DNA of 64,000 bases from WJJR01 sp964440935 (lineage in GTDB: Bacteria > Zixibacteria > MSB-5A5 > WJJR01): NCBI GenBank assembly GCA_964440935.1, contig CAYTTY010000006.1:1-64000 (forward strand), given 5' to 3'. Below are positions 25,537 to 34,349 of the stretch, piece by piece (position 1 is the first letter of the stretch; every line of letters begins with the position of its first letter). The notes under the pieces are model-generated. The model did no database searches and was not told the DNA's origin. It saw only the letters and a program-made list of their open reading frames with translations. The position numbers and the translations under genes were made by a program.

Positions 25537-26421
25537 ATGCCTAACGGAACACCACAGACGTTTTTCGAGAAGGTGCAGGCGCTCGACCGCCGCGTGGTGT
25601 TCTTGTTCATTGCGCTCGCCGTTGCAATCCCGCTGTTGTTCCACGTTGTCTTCCCGGAACAGGTCTCCCCGATTGTTGGGTCGATCTTTGAGCGTGTTGA
25701 TAATCTGCCCGAGGGATCGAAGGTTCTGCTGTCGTTTGACTACTCACCATCGACCGTTCCGGAAATCCAGCCGATGGTCGATGCTACCATACGTCACGCG
25801 GCGACGAAGAATCTCGACATTTACATCATGGCCTTATGGCCGACGGGCCAAAATATTGCGGACGAAACGATTCATCGCATTCTGACACCGGAATTCCCGG
25901 ACTACCAATATGGCGTAGACTATGTCAACATCGGTTACAAATCGGGGAATCAGGGATTGATCAATGTGATCCTGACCGATTTGAAGAAGATGTACACGAC
26001 CGATGTGCGCGGGACGGCGATTGATTCGATTCCGATGATGGCGTCGATTCGCAATTTGCGGAATTTCGATATGATCCTTGCTTTTGGCGGTGGATTTCCC
26101 GGGGTGAAGGAATGGGTGTTGTTTGCCGGTGATCCGGGCAATGTCCCAGTGGCCGGTGGGGTCACCGCCGTGTCGGCGCCGCTGCTGTACCCGTACTATC
26201 CGTCGCAGCTGCTGGGATTGATGGGTGGAATCAAGGGCGCGGCCGAATACGAAGCCGAACTGATGCGACGCTATCCGCAATTTTCCGAGTCCACCACGCC
26301 GGGGCTCGATATGATGGGGCCACAGGCGGTGGCGCATATTGTGATCATGCTGTTCATCATTGTGGGCAATGTGGCCTACTTCGCCACGCGCAAGAAGACG
26401 ACGATGGATCGGGGAGCGTAA
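25537..26421 (+). CDS. Module 2 C: membrane-anchored soluble-domain protein
   Basis: 294 residues, paralogue of the proteins at 21818 and 33496. N-terminus TFFEKVQALDRRVVFLFIALAVAIPLLF, then GSKVLLSFDYSPSTVPEIQPM, MALWPTGQN, PYYPSQLLGLMGGIKGAAEYE, and a terminal TM (IVIMLFIIVGNVAYFATRKK). ATG preceded by AGGACC. Function unknown. Confidence 0.75.
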   Translation: MPNGTPQTFFEKVQALDRRVVFLFIALAVAIPLLFHVVFPEQVSPIVGSIFERVDNLPEGSKVLLSFDYSPSTVPEIQPMVDATIRHAATKNLDIYIMALWPTGQNIADETIHRILTPEFPDYQYGVDYVNIGYKSGNQGLINVILTDLKKMYTTDVRGTAIDSIPMMASIRNLRNFDMILAFGGGFPGVKEWVLFAGDPGNVPVAGGVTAVSAPLLYPYYPSQLLGLMGGIKGAAEYEAELMRRYPQFSESTTPGLDMMGPQAVAHIVIMLFIIVGNVAYFATRKKTTMDRGA

Positions 26422-26424
26422 GCC

Positions 26425-27168
26425 GTGGAACGTCGGGCTATATGGTATTTGCTCGGTTTCGTGGCCGTCGTGCTCGCGTTCATCGTGTCGACGACGCTGA
26501 AGGGATTCTACATCACCCTGGGCGCGTTCCTGACGCTGTCGATTCTGAGCTTCCTTTACAAAGACAACATCTTCTATAAGGCGGCGGAGCACCTGTTTGT
26601 CGGGGTGTCGGCGGGGTATTGGATGACAATGGGATTCTGGACGGTTTTGATTCCGAATCTCATTGGCAAGCTGCATCCGCCGATTGTGCGTCCGTTTGTC
26701 CCGGCGATTGCTGACCAGCCGGCCAACTATTTTTATCTGATCCCGGCCGTGTTGGGGATCATGCTTCTGTGGCGGCTGTCACCAAAGTGGCCGTGGATTT
26801 CGCGCTGGTCGCTGGCGTTTATTGTCGGAACGACCGCCGGTCTCAACTTCATCCGATACATGGCCTCCGACCTGTTGGGGCAGATCAATTCGTCGATGTT
26901 GCCGTTGGTGGTCTTCGAAAACGGCGGCATCGACACGCTGACCTCGATCTCGAATATTGTGATCTTCCTCGGGGTGTTTTGCGGGCTGATTTACTTCTTC
27001 TTTTCCAAGGAACACAAAGGGGCGTTCGGCGTCGGTTCGCGAGTCGGGATCTGGATTCTGATGATCACCTTCGGGGCCGGATTTGGCTATACGGTCATGG
27101 CGCGTATCTCGCTGTTGGTGGGGCGGTTCCAGTTTCTGCTGGGGGACTGGCTGGGGTTATTGGGGTAG
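26425..27168 (+). CDS. Module 2 D: multi-TM membrane protein
   Basis: 247 residues, about seven TM helices. Carries SFLYKDNIFYKAAEHLFVGVSAGYW and YFFFSKEHKGAFGVGSRVGIW with FGAGFGYTVMARISLLVGR. GTG start 4 bp after C. It is the last gene of the 16.5-27.2 kb plus-strand run. Confidence 0.75.
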   Translation: MERRAIWYLLGFVAVVLAFIVSTTLKGFYITLGAFLTLSILSFLYKDNIFYKAAEHLFVGVSAGYWMTMGFWTVLIPNLIGKLHPPIVRPFVPAIADQPANYFYLIPAVLGIMLLWRLSPKWPWISRWSLAFIVGTTAGLNFIRYMASDLLGQINSSMLPLVVFENGGIDTLTSISNIVIFLGVFCGLIYFFFSKEHKGAFGVGSRVGIWILMITFGAGFGYTVMARISLLVGRFQFLLGDWLGLLG

Positions 27169-27172
27169 GAGA

Positions 27173-27523
27173 TCAAGGTCTCCGCGACTTTGGTACGAAC
27201 CACCGGCAACGCCGACAGCCAAGGACGAAGACGACCCCGAGAACAGCGATAAGAAAAGACATGACCTGGGAGACGACTATTCTCTGATTGAGGACGTGCG
27301 CCGCAATCTCATGTTCCGGATAGTATCGAACAAGATCCAAACAGAATCGGATGACAGCGTACCCGATTAAGGCGTAGCCGGCCAATTGACCGTTCGCACG
27401 CTTACTCCTCTCTGCAAATAACAGACCCACAATCAGAACGAGCACGCCACAAGCCTCGAGTAGTTGTGCCGGGACGATACGTTGATTTGGAAATTCCACA
27501 CCGGCGGGTGCCCCATAGCTTTG
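27173..27523 (-). pseudogene. C-terminal remnant of an Lgt-like prolipoprotein diacylglyceryl transferase
   Basis: About 116 codons. The open part carries QSYGAPAGVEFPNQ, then RIVPAQLLEACGVLVLIVGLL, GYALIGYAVIRFCLDLVRYYP and QRIVVSQVMSFLIAVLG. This pattern matches the last third of Lgt (PTQLYE..., G...Y.I.RF..E..R, Q..S). A stop codon (TAG) and unrelated sequence lie directly upstream, so the first two thirds, including the catalytic part, are missing. It is convergent with module 2 D, with only 4 bp between. Confidence 0.6.
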
Positions 27524-27667
27524 CTATGGGATCGTAATGGTCAGGGCATAGTATCGTTCAGAGAGCAGGACCTTGGCGCGACTTCGGCTGCGTTCCGCCA
27601 TTGAATTGCACAGGCTCAGTATGATCGGTACGAAGGTCGGCAAGCTATTCCTTGGCCGATTGACGGC

Positions 27668-27848
27668 GGGTGGCCCGGACGTTCGTCCGGGTTTCAGAAC
27701 GCTCCGGCATCCACTACACCCTTATCGCTTGAGAGTTAAATGTGTTTGCCTCAGAGAGGCGTCCTTTTGTATGGTCTGTGTGAAAGTGATTCGGTCATTC
27801 GTATTGAGACAGAGCTTTGAGACCCGGACGAACGTCCGGGCCACCCAT
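27668..27848. repeat. 180-bp element with terminal inverted repeats
   Basis: GGTGGCCCGGACGTTCGTCC at the left is repeated in inverted form at the right (GGACGAACGTCCGGGCCACC, ending near 27848). Each end is itself palindromic. It is unlike the other repeat families here and lies upstream of the FG-GAP gene. Confidence 0.6.
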
Positions 27849-27932
27849 CTTCACTGCACAGTTGTCAGGTGCACCCGGCGGCGGGAATGGAGTACCACCA
27901 AAGGCGACACTTGCCGCCGGAGGAAGGTTTCA

Positions 27933-29804
27933 ATGCATTTGCAGGTGATCTCGCCGTTTCTTCATAGGGGCTGGCTAATCCTAAGCTCGGCCGTCCTCAC
28001 CGGACATCCGAAATCGTCACTTTGGACCAAGATTACGGCGCGCTGCGTATGCCTCGTCGGGCTGATAGCTGCATCAGTGGCTGCGCCGAGTGCTGTGCAT
28101 GCCGAATTCGTTTCATGTGACCTCACAATCGACACCTCCATCTACTTCTGTCGCGGCTGGCAGGACGATGTCGGCCCGAATGGGAAGCGCGTCCGGTTCA
28201 TCGCTCGAATGATGGGTGACGAAGAAGGGGATGATTTCGGTCACCGTATCGTGTCGCTGGGGGATATCAACGATGACGGACGCGGTGATTTCATGGTATC
28301 GGTCCGAGAGCAGTGTGAGTGGCGGATCTACCTTGGCGATACGCTCATCAACAAAACCCCCTATCTGGTCTGGCCAAAGGGCGACACCACGTATGGATGT
28401 GGGGATAGATTCCCGGGCAATTTTGCCTCGATCCCTGACATTTCGGGCGATGGTGAGCCAGACCTGTTTCGTCTTCGACCCGGGTTACAGAGGCACTTCG
28501 AGATCTATCATGCCGGTTCTGCCTTTGACACGATTCCCGACTTCATTGTCAATGACACCGCCTTCATCAATATCGGAGCCAATGGGCATGCTGTCAGTGG
28601 GGGGCTGGATATCAATGGTGATGGTCAACCCGATTTCATCATTGGCGACCCAAGCTACATTCAAACATCTCCCAAAGAGTATGGACGCGCATATGTGTAC
28701 TGGGCTGGTGATGCCCTGGACTCCATCCCTGATCTGGTGTTCACTGACACCTTCTGGGTGGGACAAGATAAGCCAATCTCCGTTGGAGGAGCCGTCGCCG
28801 TTGTCCCATCCCTCAATGGTGATCAGTATGCGAACATCGTCATTGGTAGGAACTCAATCAACTTAGCTGACAAAGATCCTTTAGGCAGAGTAGACATATT
28901 CTTGGGTGGTCCCGATGCTGACACTGTTCGAGACCTGCTCGTTCTCCCTCCTGATACAAGTTACCATCCAGTGGTCAAGAATCTACGAGCGGCCCTCTTT
29001 GGCGGAATCGTTAAAAACGTCGGTGACGTAAACCTCGACGGCTTGGACGACCTCCTCATCTCCGGATCGAGTGTTGTACCGGGCTACATCTACTGGGGCG
29101 GTCCCGACTTCGACACGACCGTCGACCTTGGATTAACCCAACCGTGGCCCGCCAACTACGGCATCGGCGATGCTGCATTCCGACTGGGAGATGTGAATGG
29201 TGATGGATACGCAGACTTCGGGACGGTAAAGGAGGGCGATCGGAGTCTGGGGTTTCGCGGGATCATCACCATTCACTATTCCGTACCTGACATCAACGGA
29301 CAAGGCGACTGGTCGATATACGGCAATGATTGGTTTCTCTCCTATGGTCCGTTCGGCCAATCGACGACAAGTGTTGGAGATATCGACGGTGATGGATTCG
29401 ACGATATCGCCACGGGGACTTGGACAAGTACGGTCCACGAAGAGAGCGAGGGGGCAGTCTACATCTTCGCCGGGTTCGACCCCGACATGAACACAGCCGT
29501 ATTCGACGATGATACTGACGGCGTTCCCACCACGTATCACCTGATTCAATCGATTGTCCCGAACCCGTTCAACAGCAGCACCCGGATACACCTCTCCGAA
29601 CACATCAGAACATGCAAGGTGGCCATTTACAACATCTTGGGCCAACGGATCAGACAATTGCATGATGGTCGAATGGTTGAATCCAATGAACTCGAATGGA
29701 ATGGTCGTGATGATAGCGGTAACACGCTAAGCTCCGGAATCTACTTCGTTCGCGCTATCACAACGAACGACTCAGCAACCAAGAAAATTGTCTTGCTCAA
29801 ATGA
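27933..29804 (+). CDS. Secreted FG-GAP repeat protein with C-terminal sorting-type domain
   Basis: 623 residues from ATG 27933, preceded by GGAGGAAGG; the open frame runs further upstream to 27573 but that part covers a repeat. A signal segment (CVCLVGLIAASVAAPSAVHA, about residues 38-57) is followed by at least six FG-GAP/VCBS-like blades with Ca-binding loops (GDINDDGRGD, DISGDGEPD, DINGDGQPD, DVNLDGLDD, DVNGDGYAD, DIDGDGFDD). The C-terminus (IVPNPFNSSTRIHLSEH ... SSGIYFVRAITTNDSATKKIVLLK) has the PNPF...Y...G...SGIYF pattern of FlgD-Ig/T9SS-like tails. It is probably exported to the cell surface; whether a type IX system is present cannot be seen in this window. Confidence 0.85.
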   Translation: MHLQVISPFLHRGWLILSSAVLTGHPKSSLWTKITARCVCLVGLIAASVAAPSAVHAEFVSCDLTIDTSIYFCRGWQDDVGPNGKRVRFIARMMGDEEGDDFGHRIVSLGDINDDGRGDFMVSVREQCEWRIYLGDTLINKTPYLVWPKGDTTYGCGDRFPGNFASIPDISGDGEPDLFRLRPGLQRHFEIYHAGSAFDTIPDFIVNDTAFINIGANGHAVSGGLDINGDGQPDFIIGDPSYIQTSPKEYGRAYVYWAGDALDSIPDLVFTDTFWVGQDKPISVGGAVAVVPSLNGDQYANIVIGRNSINLADKDPLGRVDIFLGGPDADTVRDLLVLPPDTSYHPVVKNLRAALFGGIVKNVGDVNLDGLDDLLISGSSVVPGYIYWGGPDFDTTVDLGLTQPWPANYGIGDAAFRLGDVNGDGYADFGTVKEGDRSLGFRGIITIHYSVPDINGQGDWSIYGNDWFLSYGPFGQSTTSVGDIDGDGFDDIATGTWTSTVHEESEGAVYIFAGFDPDMNTAVFDDDTDGVPTTYHLIQSIVPNPFNSSTRIHLSEHIRTCKVAIYNILGQRIRQLHDGRMVESNELEWNGRDDSGNTLSSGIYFVRAITTNDSATKKIVLLK

Positions 29805-30422
29805 TCCAATTCTGGAGGTGAGTCAGATGAAGATCCAGTGGGTGCCAGTCGCAGTTGTGCACGGGTGCCCCTCGTCAGGGTTCAATCTATTCACCTTGCA
29901 ACAGGAGTCACGGTCTTCCTTGACCAAGTTGGGGTTGCCCGTTACGAGGCCGACTGACCGTGTGTGGTCGATCAAGGCAAGCCCTGGCGGGGATTCGGCT
30001 CCGCTCATCCCGAAGGTCGTCAGTGCCACCCGGCCGACGACCGCGATCTTAACCAACCCGTTGGTAATCTCCCGGTTATGGGGCCGTCGCTTGGGAGAAT
30101 GAGCATCCTGCAATCATCCGCTCACATTGTCTGCTGTGGGCCGGTTCCGGTGCTTCCGGGGTAGGCCCGGGGGCGGAATCAGTAAAGTCATATTTTGCCC
30201 GTGACGATAAAAAAAATGAGGTCGTTGCGACCGGAGAAGCGTATTATTGTTGCGTTAGTGTAAGTTGAAACACCGGATCTGATCGAAGGAACACAGAACA
30301 ACTCTCGTACCAAAACTCTCGAGAAACTGAATCCAAGAAAAGACCGGCCTGTTTCAAACGGCCAATGGGGGCCAACGGACTTGGGATGCCGATTCGTCCC
30401 AGAGCAACAAAGGAAGTGGAAA
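29805..30422. other. Non-coding region and long csp leader
   Basis: No convincing gene. A frame from ATG 29827 (after GGAGGTGAG, 91 codons) lacks any family resemblance and looks like chance. The last ~200 bp is a long leader before the cold-shock gene, with a small hairpin (CCGGCCTGTTTCAAACGGCC), as is usual for cspA-type genes. Confidence 0.45.
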
Positions 30423-30623
30423 ATGCCGGAAGGCACAGTCAAGTGGTTCAACGACAGCAAGGGTTTTGGCTTCATCTCGCAAGAGGGTGGCCAGGACGTG
30501 TTTGTGCACTACTCCGCCATCGAGTCGCAGGGCTTCAAGAGTCTTGCCGAAGGCGATCGTGTGTCGTTTGAAATCACCGACGGTCCGAAGGGACCACAGG
30601 CATCCAACGTGCAAAAGCTCTAA
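30423..30623 (+). CDS. Cold-shock domain protein (CspA family)
   Basis: 66 residues, full-length CSD. RNP1-like KGFGFISQ and RNP2-like VFVHYSAI are both intact, as are MPEGTVKWFNDSKG and the C-terminal GPQASNVQKL. Start ATG 30423 after AAAGGAAG. It binds single-stranded RNA/DNA and acts as an RNA chaperone. It has a long untranslated leader and its own terminator, so it is monocistronic. Confidence 0.97.
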   Translation: MPEGTVKWFNDSKGFGFISQEGGQDVFVHYSAIESQGFKSLAEGDRVSFEITDGPKGPQASNVQKL

Positions 30624-30654
30624 CCCCCAGCGGTTGACTAGCACGGATTTGCCC

Positions 30655-30692
30655 GCCCTGCCCCGCGTGTTGCGGGGTGGGGTGTTTTTTTT
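30655..30692 (+). terminator. Rho-independent terminator of csp
   Basis: GC-rich stem CCCCGC-GTGTT-GCGGGG (30661-30677), extended by imperfect pairing on both sides and followed by eight T's (about 30685-30692). Confidence 0.9.
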
Positions 30693-30785
30693 GTTATTGA
30701 TCAGTATCTGAGGGAGGTTTGGAGTTTTCGATGGCTTCCCATTCTCTGTGCGTCAAGGAGGTCCTGTGGTCTGCCGGTTGCCTTC

Positions 30786-31079
30786 TATAGCGATTGTCAG
30801 ATTTCCTGTCCGATTGAGCAAGAGCGAATCTTGTTTCACATGGTATTTAGGTTTGGGTACCACGGGCCTAAAGGAGCGTGTTGAAATACCTGCTGACCAT
30901 TATCATCTCAGACTGGGGAGGGCGAGGCTCCTGCCGAGCCGCGGTGTGGAACATGCCGTTGCGGCTCGCCGGGAGGCTCGCCCTCCCGAAGGCTCTGATT
31001 CTCGGCGGGTTTTGCAACACGCCCCTTTAGGCCCGTGGCACCCAAATACAAATGGAAAGCAATTCTGACAATCGGGCTA
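30786..31079. repeat. MITE-like element (long form)
   Basis: Left terminal repeat TATAGCGATTGTCAGATTTC, right terminal repeat ATTCTGACAATCGGGCTA. The nested GAGGGCGAGGCTCCTGCC / GGGAGGCTCGCCCTCCCG inverted repeat is inside. Its right end provides the stop codon region of the small gene at 31077. Confidence 0.8.
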
Positions 31080-31217
31080 ACTTTCTCGGCGCCGAAAGCC
31101 CGCAATATGTCTTTGTAGTCTTCGTTCAGAATCATGATAAGGGCTCAGCAGGCAACCCTCTCGTGTCAGTTGCCAGACCAGCTCAATGCGTTCGGCCGCA
31201 GTTCCTGGTATGATCAT
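31077..31217 (-). CDS. Short antitoxin-like protein, 3' end cut by a repeat
   Basis: 46 residues from ATG 31217, with GGAAGGAG just upstream; a GTG at 31271 is also open. MIIPGTAAERIELVWQLTRE and SERRLQRHIAGFRRRES resemble small proteins (ERxxMVWxLT...ESRLQRHV) that accompany nucleotidyltransferase genes in putative toxin-antitoxin pairs. The recognisable end coincides with the right terminus of the repeat element, and no partner gene remains downstream. I regard it as a remnant. The family assignment is from memory of the pattern only. Confidence 0.45.
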   Translation of the reverse strand: MIIPGTAAERIELVWQLTREGCLLSPYHDSERRLQRHIAGFRRRES

Positions 31218-31505
31218 GGGCTCCTTCCCCTGGTCCTCGGGGGTGGTCGTTTGTCTCGGGTGTGAGGACACTGGATCCCCCGATCTCGTCGTTCGCTATC
31301 GCGAACGGCGGTCGGGGATGGCGGTGTGGTGAAGGTGACGACGCTGAAGGCCGGGCAGGGATGAGAGCATGAGATGGTTGGGGTCTTGTTCGAGTGGCCG
31401 ATCGGGCACCGGAATCCTGAAATCCTGCGCTTTGAGGGAGACCAAAAGCGTTGCATCCGGAAATACACGGGGTTAACTTAGGGAGCCTTTGAGGGCAGCG
31501 CACCT

Positions 31506-32858
31506 ATGGTTTGCCGACTCCGACATCTCTTGATCCTGATCCCGCTCGCGGCCTGTGCTGTCCTGTTTAGTGTGTTCTGCCCGATTCACTCCCACGCGCA
31601 AGAACAACCGGCCGATACCACGATGGCCGACACGGCCGAGGCGCCGGTTGGCCCACTGCCGCCATCGAATGTGCGGGCCCGGGACGCGCGCAATGACCAC
31701 GGCCATGCTCTCTACGTGGAATGGAATGCGTCTCCGGATGACGGTCAGGGCAAGAACAATGTGATGCTCTATCGCATCGAACGGACCCCACGCTTTGAAG
31801 GGCCGTTCAATCCGGCCGAACAGCCTCCGGGCGGGCAGTACCGGCTCTTCCACAGTGCGGTCTATAACGAGGCGGTCTGGCGGCTGGTGCCCTATGTTTG
31901 GGATACCGTGGGCGAAGTGCCGGGAGGGACGACCGCGTACGAAGACCGCGGCGGAAAGCTGCGCGACGCAAACGACTATCTGCCCAACCATGTCGACTTC
32001 CAGTATCGGGTTGTCGCCGTCAGCTCCGAAGGTGTGGGGTCGGTATCGCCGCCATCGGAACCGGTGCAGGCCTATGGGCAGATCATCCATATCGGCAAGC
32101 TGTTTCACATCGGAATCCCAGTCGCCATTTTCACCACCCTGGTGTTGGGTTTTATCAGTTTGGCCAAACGGGGCCGTGAGTTGTACATCCGGCCGCTCGC
32201 GGGAATCTCGGCGGTGGATGAGGCGATTGGCCGCGCCACGGAAATGAACCGTCCCATTCTGTACGTGCTGGGATTGGGGGCGGCTGATGAGATCGGGACG
32301 ATTGCCTCACTCACCATTCTGTCACGCGTCGCCAACAAAGTCGCTGAACACCGCACCGAGCTATTGGTCCCCTGCTACGATGCCGTCGTGATGTCGATCG
32401 CGCAGGAGACGGTCAAGCAGGCGTATCTCGACGCCGGCCGTCCGGATGAGTACCGCGATGATATCGTTTACTTTGTCACGCAGGAGCAGTTTGCCTATGT
32501 GGCGTCGGTCAACGGCACGATGATTCGCCGCCAGACCGCCACAAACTTCTACCTGGGTGTTTTCTTTGCGGAATCGCTGATTCTGGCGGAGACCGGCTCG
32601 ATTGCCGGATCGATCCAGATCTCCGGAACTGATCGAACGACGCAGTTGCCGTTCTTCATTGTGGCCTGCGATTACACGTTGATTGGTGAAGAGCTGTACG
32701 CCGCGTCGGCTTATCTGGGACGCGAGCCGAAACTGCTGGGAACGTTGAAGGCACAGGACTACGCCAAGAGCATCTTCATGATCATGATGTTGATCGGGAT
32801 CCTGGCGGCCGCCTTCCAGTTCGATACGATTACATCGATTTTCGAGATTACGTTTTAA
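31506..32858 (+). CDS. Module 3 A: signal peptide, FN3, TM, DUF6754-like protein
   Basis: 450 residues. Signal peptide (LLILIPLAACAVLFSVF...SHAQ), FN3 with a longer insert than its paralogues (about 52-180, PPSNVRARDARNDHGHALYVEW ... FQYRVVAVSSEG), TM (about 199-217), and a conserved domain with GISAVDEAIGRATEMNRP, YLGVFFAESLILAETGS, GTDRTTQLPFFIVACDYTLIGEELYAASAYLG, then a C-terminal TM. It is more divergent than modules 1 and 2 (TDRTTQ instead of TAMPAQ). ATG start 31506. Confidence 0.8.
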   Translation: MVCRLRHLLILIPLAACAVLFSVFCPIHSHAQEQPADTTMADTAEAPVGPLPPSNVRARDARNDHGHALYVEWNASPDDGQGKNNVMLYRIERTPRFEGPFNPAEQPPGGQYRLFHSAVYNEAVWRLVPYVWDTVGEVPGGTTAYEDRGGKLRDANDYLPNHVDFQYRVVAVSSEGVGSVSPPSEPVQAYGQIIHIGKLFHIGIPVAIFTTLVLGFISLAKRGRELYIRPLAGISAVDEAIGRATEMNRPILYVLGLGAADEIGTIASLTILSRVANKVAEHRTELLVPCYDAVVMSIAQETVKQAYLDAGRPDEYRDDIVYFVTQEQFAYVASVNGTMIRRQTATNFYLGVFFAESLILAETGSIAGSIQISGTDRTTQLPFFIVACDYTLIGEELYAASAYLGREPKLLGTLKAQDYAKSIFMIMMLIGILAAAFQFDTITSIFEITF

Positions 32859-32870
32859 CGGTACACGACC

Positions 32871-33494
32871 ATGAAACGCCAGATCCCACTGACGATCATC
32901 TTCATCTTCGGCCTGTTCATGGTCTTTCAGTATTTCGTGCCGCACGAAAAGTCGGAGTTCCTCTACGAATTCATCGCCCTCGACTGGCCGCCGATCATCG
33001 GTGTGTTTGCACTGGCGCTGGGAATCATCTCGCTCGTGCGTGTGTCGATCAAGCGGGTCCGTACGCGCGACGAGAACTGGCAGTATGCGCTGGTGACACT
33101 GGTTGGGTTGGCGGCAATGCTGACGGCGGGTCTGCCGTGGTTTGGCGGGCAGACGTCGCCGGTGGTGCAGTGGCAATTCGATTACATCATGCGGCCGATC
33201 ACGGCAACGATGTTTTCGCTGTTGGCCTTCTTCATTGCGTCGGCGGCATACCGCGCGTTTCGTGCGCGGTCAGTGCTGGCGACGTTGCTGTTGGTGTCGG
33301 CGGTGATCGTGATGATCCGGTTCTTCCCGATGGGACCGTTCACCGAACCGGCCGCGGTGACCGCCGACTGGGTGTTGAACTATCCGAACCTCGCCGCCAA
33401 GCGCGCGATTTTGATCGGCGTGGGATTGGGCATTGTCTCCACGGCGCTGAAGATCATTTTGGGCGTGGAGCGGTCGTATATGGGACGGGATTGA
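32871..33494 (+). CDS. Module 3 B: multi-TM membrane protein
   Basis: 207 residues, shorter than the paralogues by about 60. Same landmarks: KRQIPLTIIFIFGLFMVFQYFVPHEK, PITATMFSLLAFFIASAAYRAFRAR and KRAILIGVGLGIVSTALKIILGVERSYMG. About five TM helices. It starts 12 bp after A and ends 1 bp before C. Confidence 0.75.
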   Translation: MKRQIPLTIIFIFGLFMVFQYFVPHEKSEFLYEFIALDWPPIIGVFALALGIISLVRVSIKRVRTRDENWQYALVTLVGLAAMLTAGLPWFGGQTSPVVQWQFDYIMRPITATMFSLLAFFIASAAYRAFRARSVLATLLLVSAVIVMIRFFPMGPFTEPAAVTADWVLNYPNLAAKRAILIGVGLGIVSTALKIILGVERSYMGRD

Positions 33495-33495
33495 T

Positions 33496-34344
33496 ATGAA
33501 CTTCTTCGAGAAAATGTTCGCTATCGACCGGCGCTGGGTGTACCTGGCGCTCGGGCTGGCGATCTTGATCTCGCTGTTGATCCCGTTTTCGATTCCTATT
33601 CCGATCTCGGATGAAGCGCAGAACATTTATGACTACGTGGATCAGGTGGAACCCGGAGATGCCATTCATCTGGCGCTCGATTACGATCCGTCGACACTGG
33701 CGGAACTCCATCCGATGACATTGGCCATTCTGAAACAGTGTTTCGATCACAAGGTGAAAGTCGTCATCACCGCATTGCATCAGTTTGGTCCCGGAATGGC
33801 GGCCGCTGCGATTGACACTGCCGTGGCACGACATGAAGAGCTGTACGGGGAGAAGATGAAGAGCGGCGAGGACTACGTGTTCCTCGGATACAAACCGTAT
33901 CCGGCCCTGATCATCCTCGGTATGGGTCAGAACTACCGCATTCCCTTCCCGGCCGATTACTACGGTGTGATGCTCGATTCGCTGCCGATGATGGATGATA
34001 TCCAGAATTACGACGACATCGAAGCGATCATCAATGTTTCCGGGACGTCGGCCACGGACTGGTGGATCGCCTACGGCCAGGGACGGTACAACGTCCCGCT
34101 GGCGATCGGCGTCACCGGTGTTATGGCGACTGATTATTATCCGTATTTGCAGACAGGTCAGATTTTCGGCATTCTTGGCGGTTTGAAGGGTGCGGCGGAA
34201 TACGAGACGCTGGTCGGTACGCCGGGTAAGGCGGTCGACGGAATGAAGGTGCAGATTGTCGCGCACTTGATTATCATATTGTTTATTGTCATTGGCAACA
34301 TTGGGTATTTCTCGACGCGGAAGCGTCGCGGCGGAGCTGTCTAA
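33496..34344 (+). CDS. Module 3 C: membrane-anchored soluble-domain protein
   Basis: 282 residues. MNFFEKMFAIDRRWVYLALGLAI, then GDAIHLALDYDPSTLAELHPM (equivalent to ISFDYDPPSAPELQPM of module 1), PYLQTGQIFGILGGLKGAAEYE and a C-terminal TM (LIIILFIVIGNIGYFSTRKRR). Start overlaps the preceding gene's end within 2 bp. Function unknown. Confidence 0.75.
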   Translation: MNFFEKMFAIDRRWVYLALGLAILISLLIPFSIPIPISDEAQNIYDYVDQVEPGDAIHLALDYDPSTLAELHPMTLAILKQCFDHKVKVVITALHQFGPGMAAAAIDTAVARHEELYGEKMKSGEDYVFLGYKPYPALIILGMGQNYRIPFPADYYGVMLDSLPMMDDIQNYDDIEAIINVSGTSATDWWIAYGQGRYNVPLAIGVTGVMATDYYPYLQTGQIFGILGGLKGAAEYETLVGTPGKAVDGMKVQIVAHLIIILFIVIGNIGYFSTRKRRGGAV

Positions 34345-34349
34345 CGGTC

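Noticed and set aside
29827..30102. Possible small gene with GGAGGTGAG before ATG
   Set aside because: Composition and lack of any domain or hydrophobic pattern suggest chance; region is rich in small palindromes.
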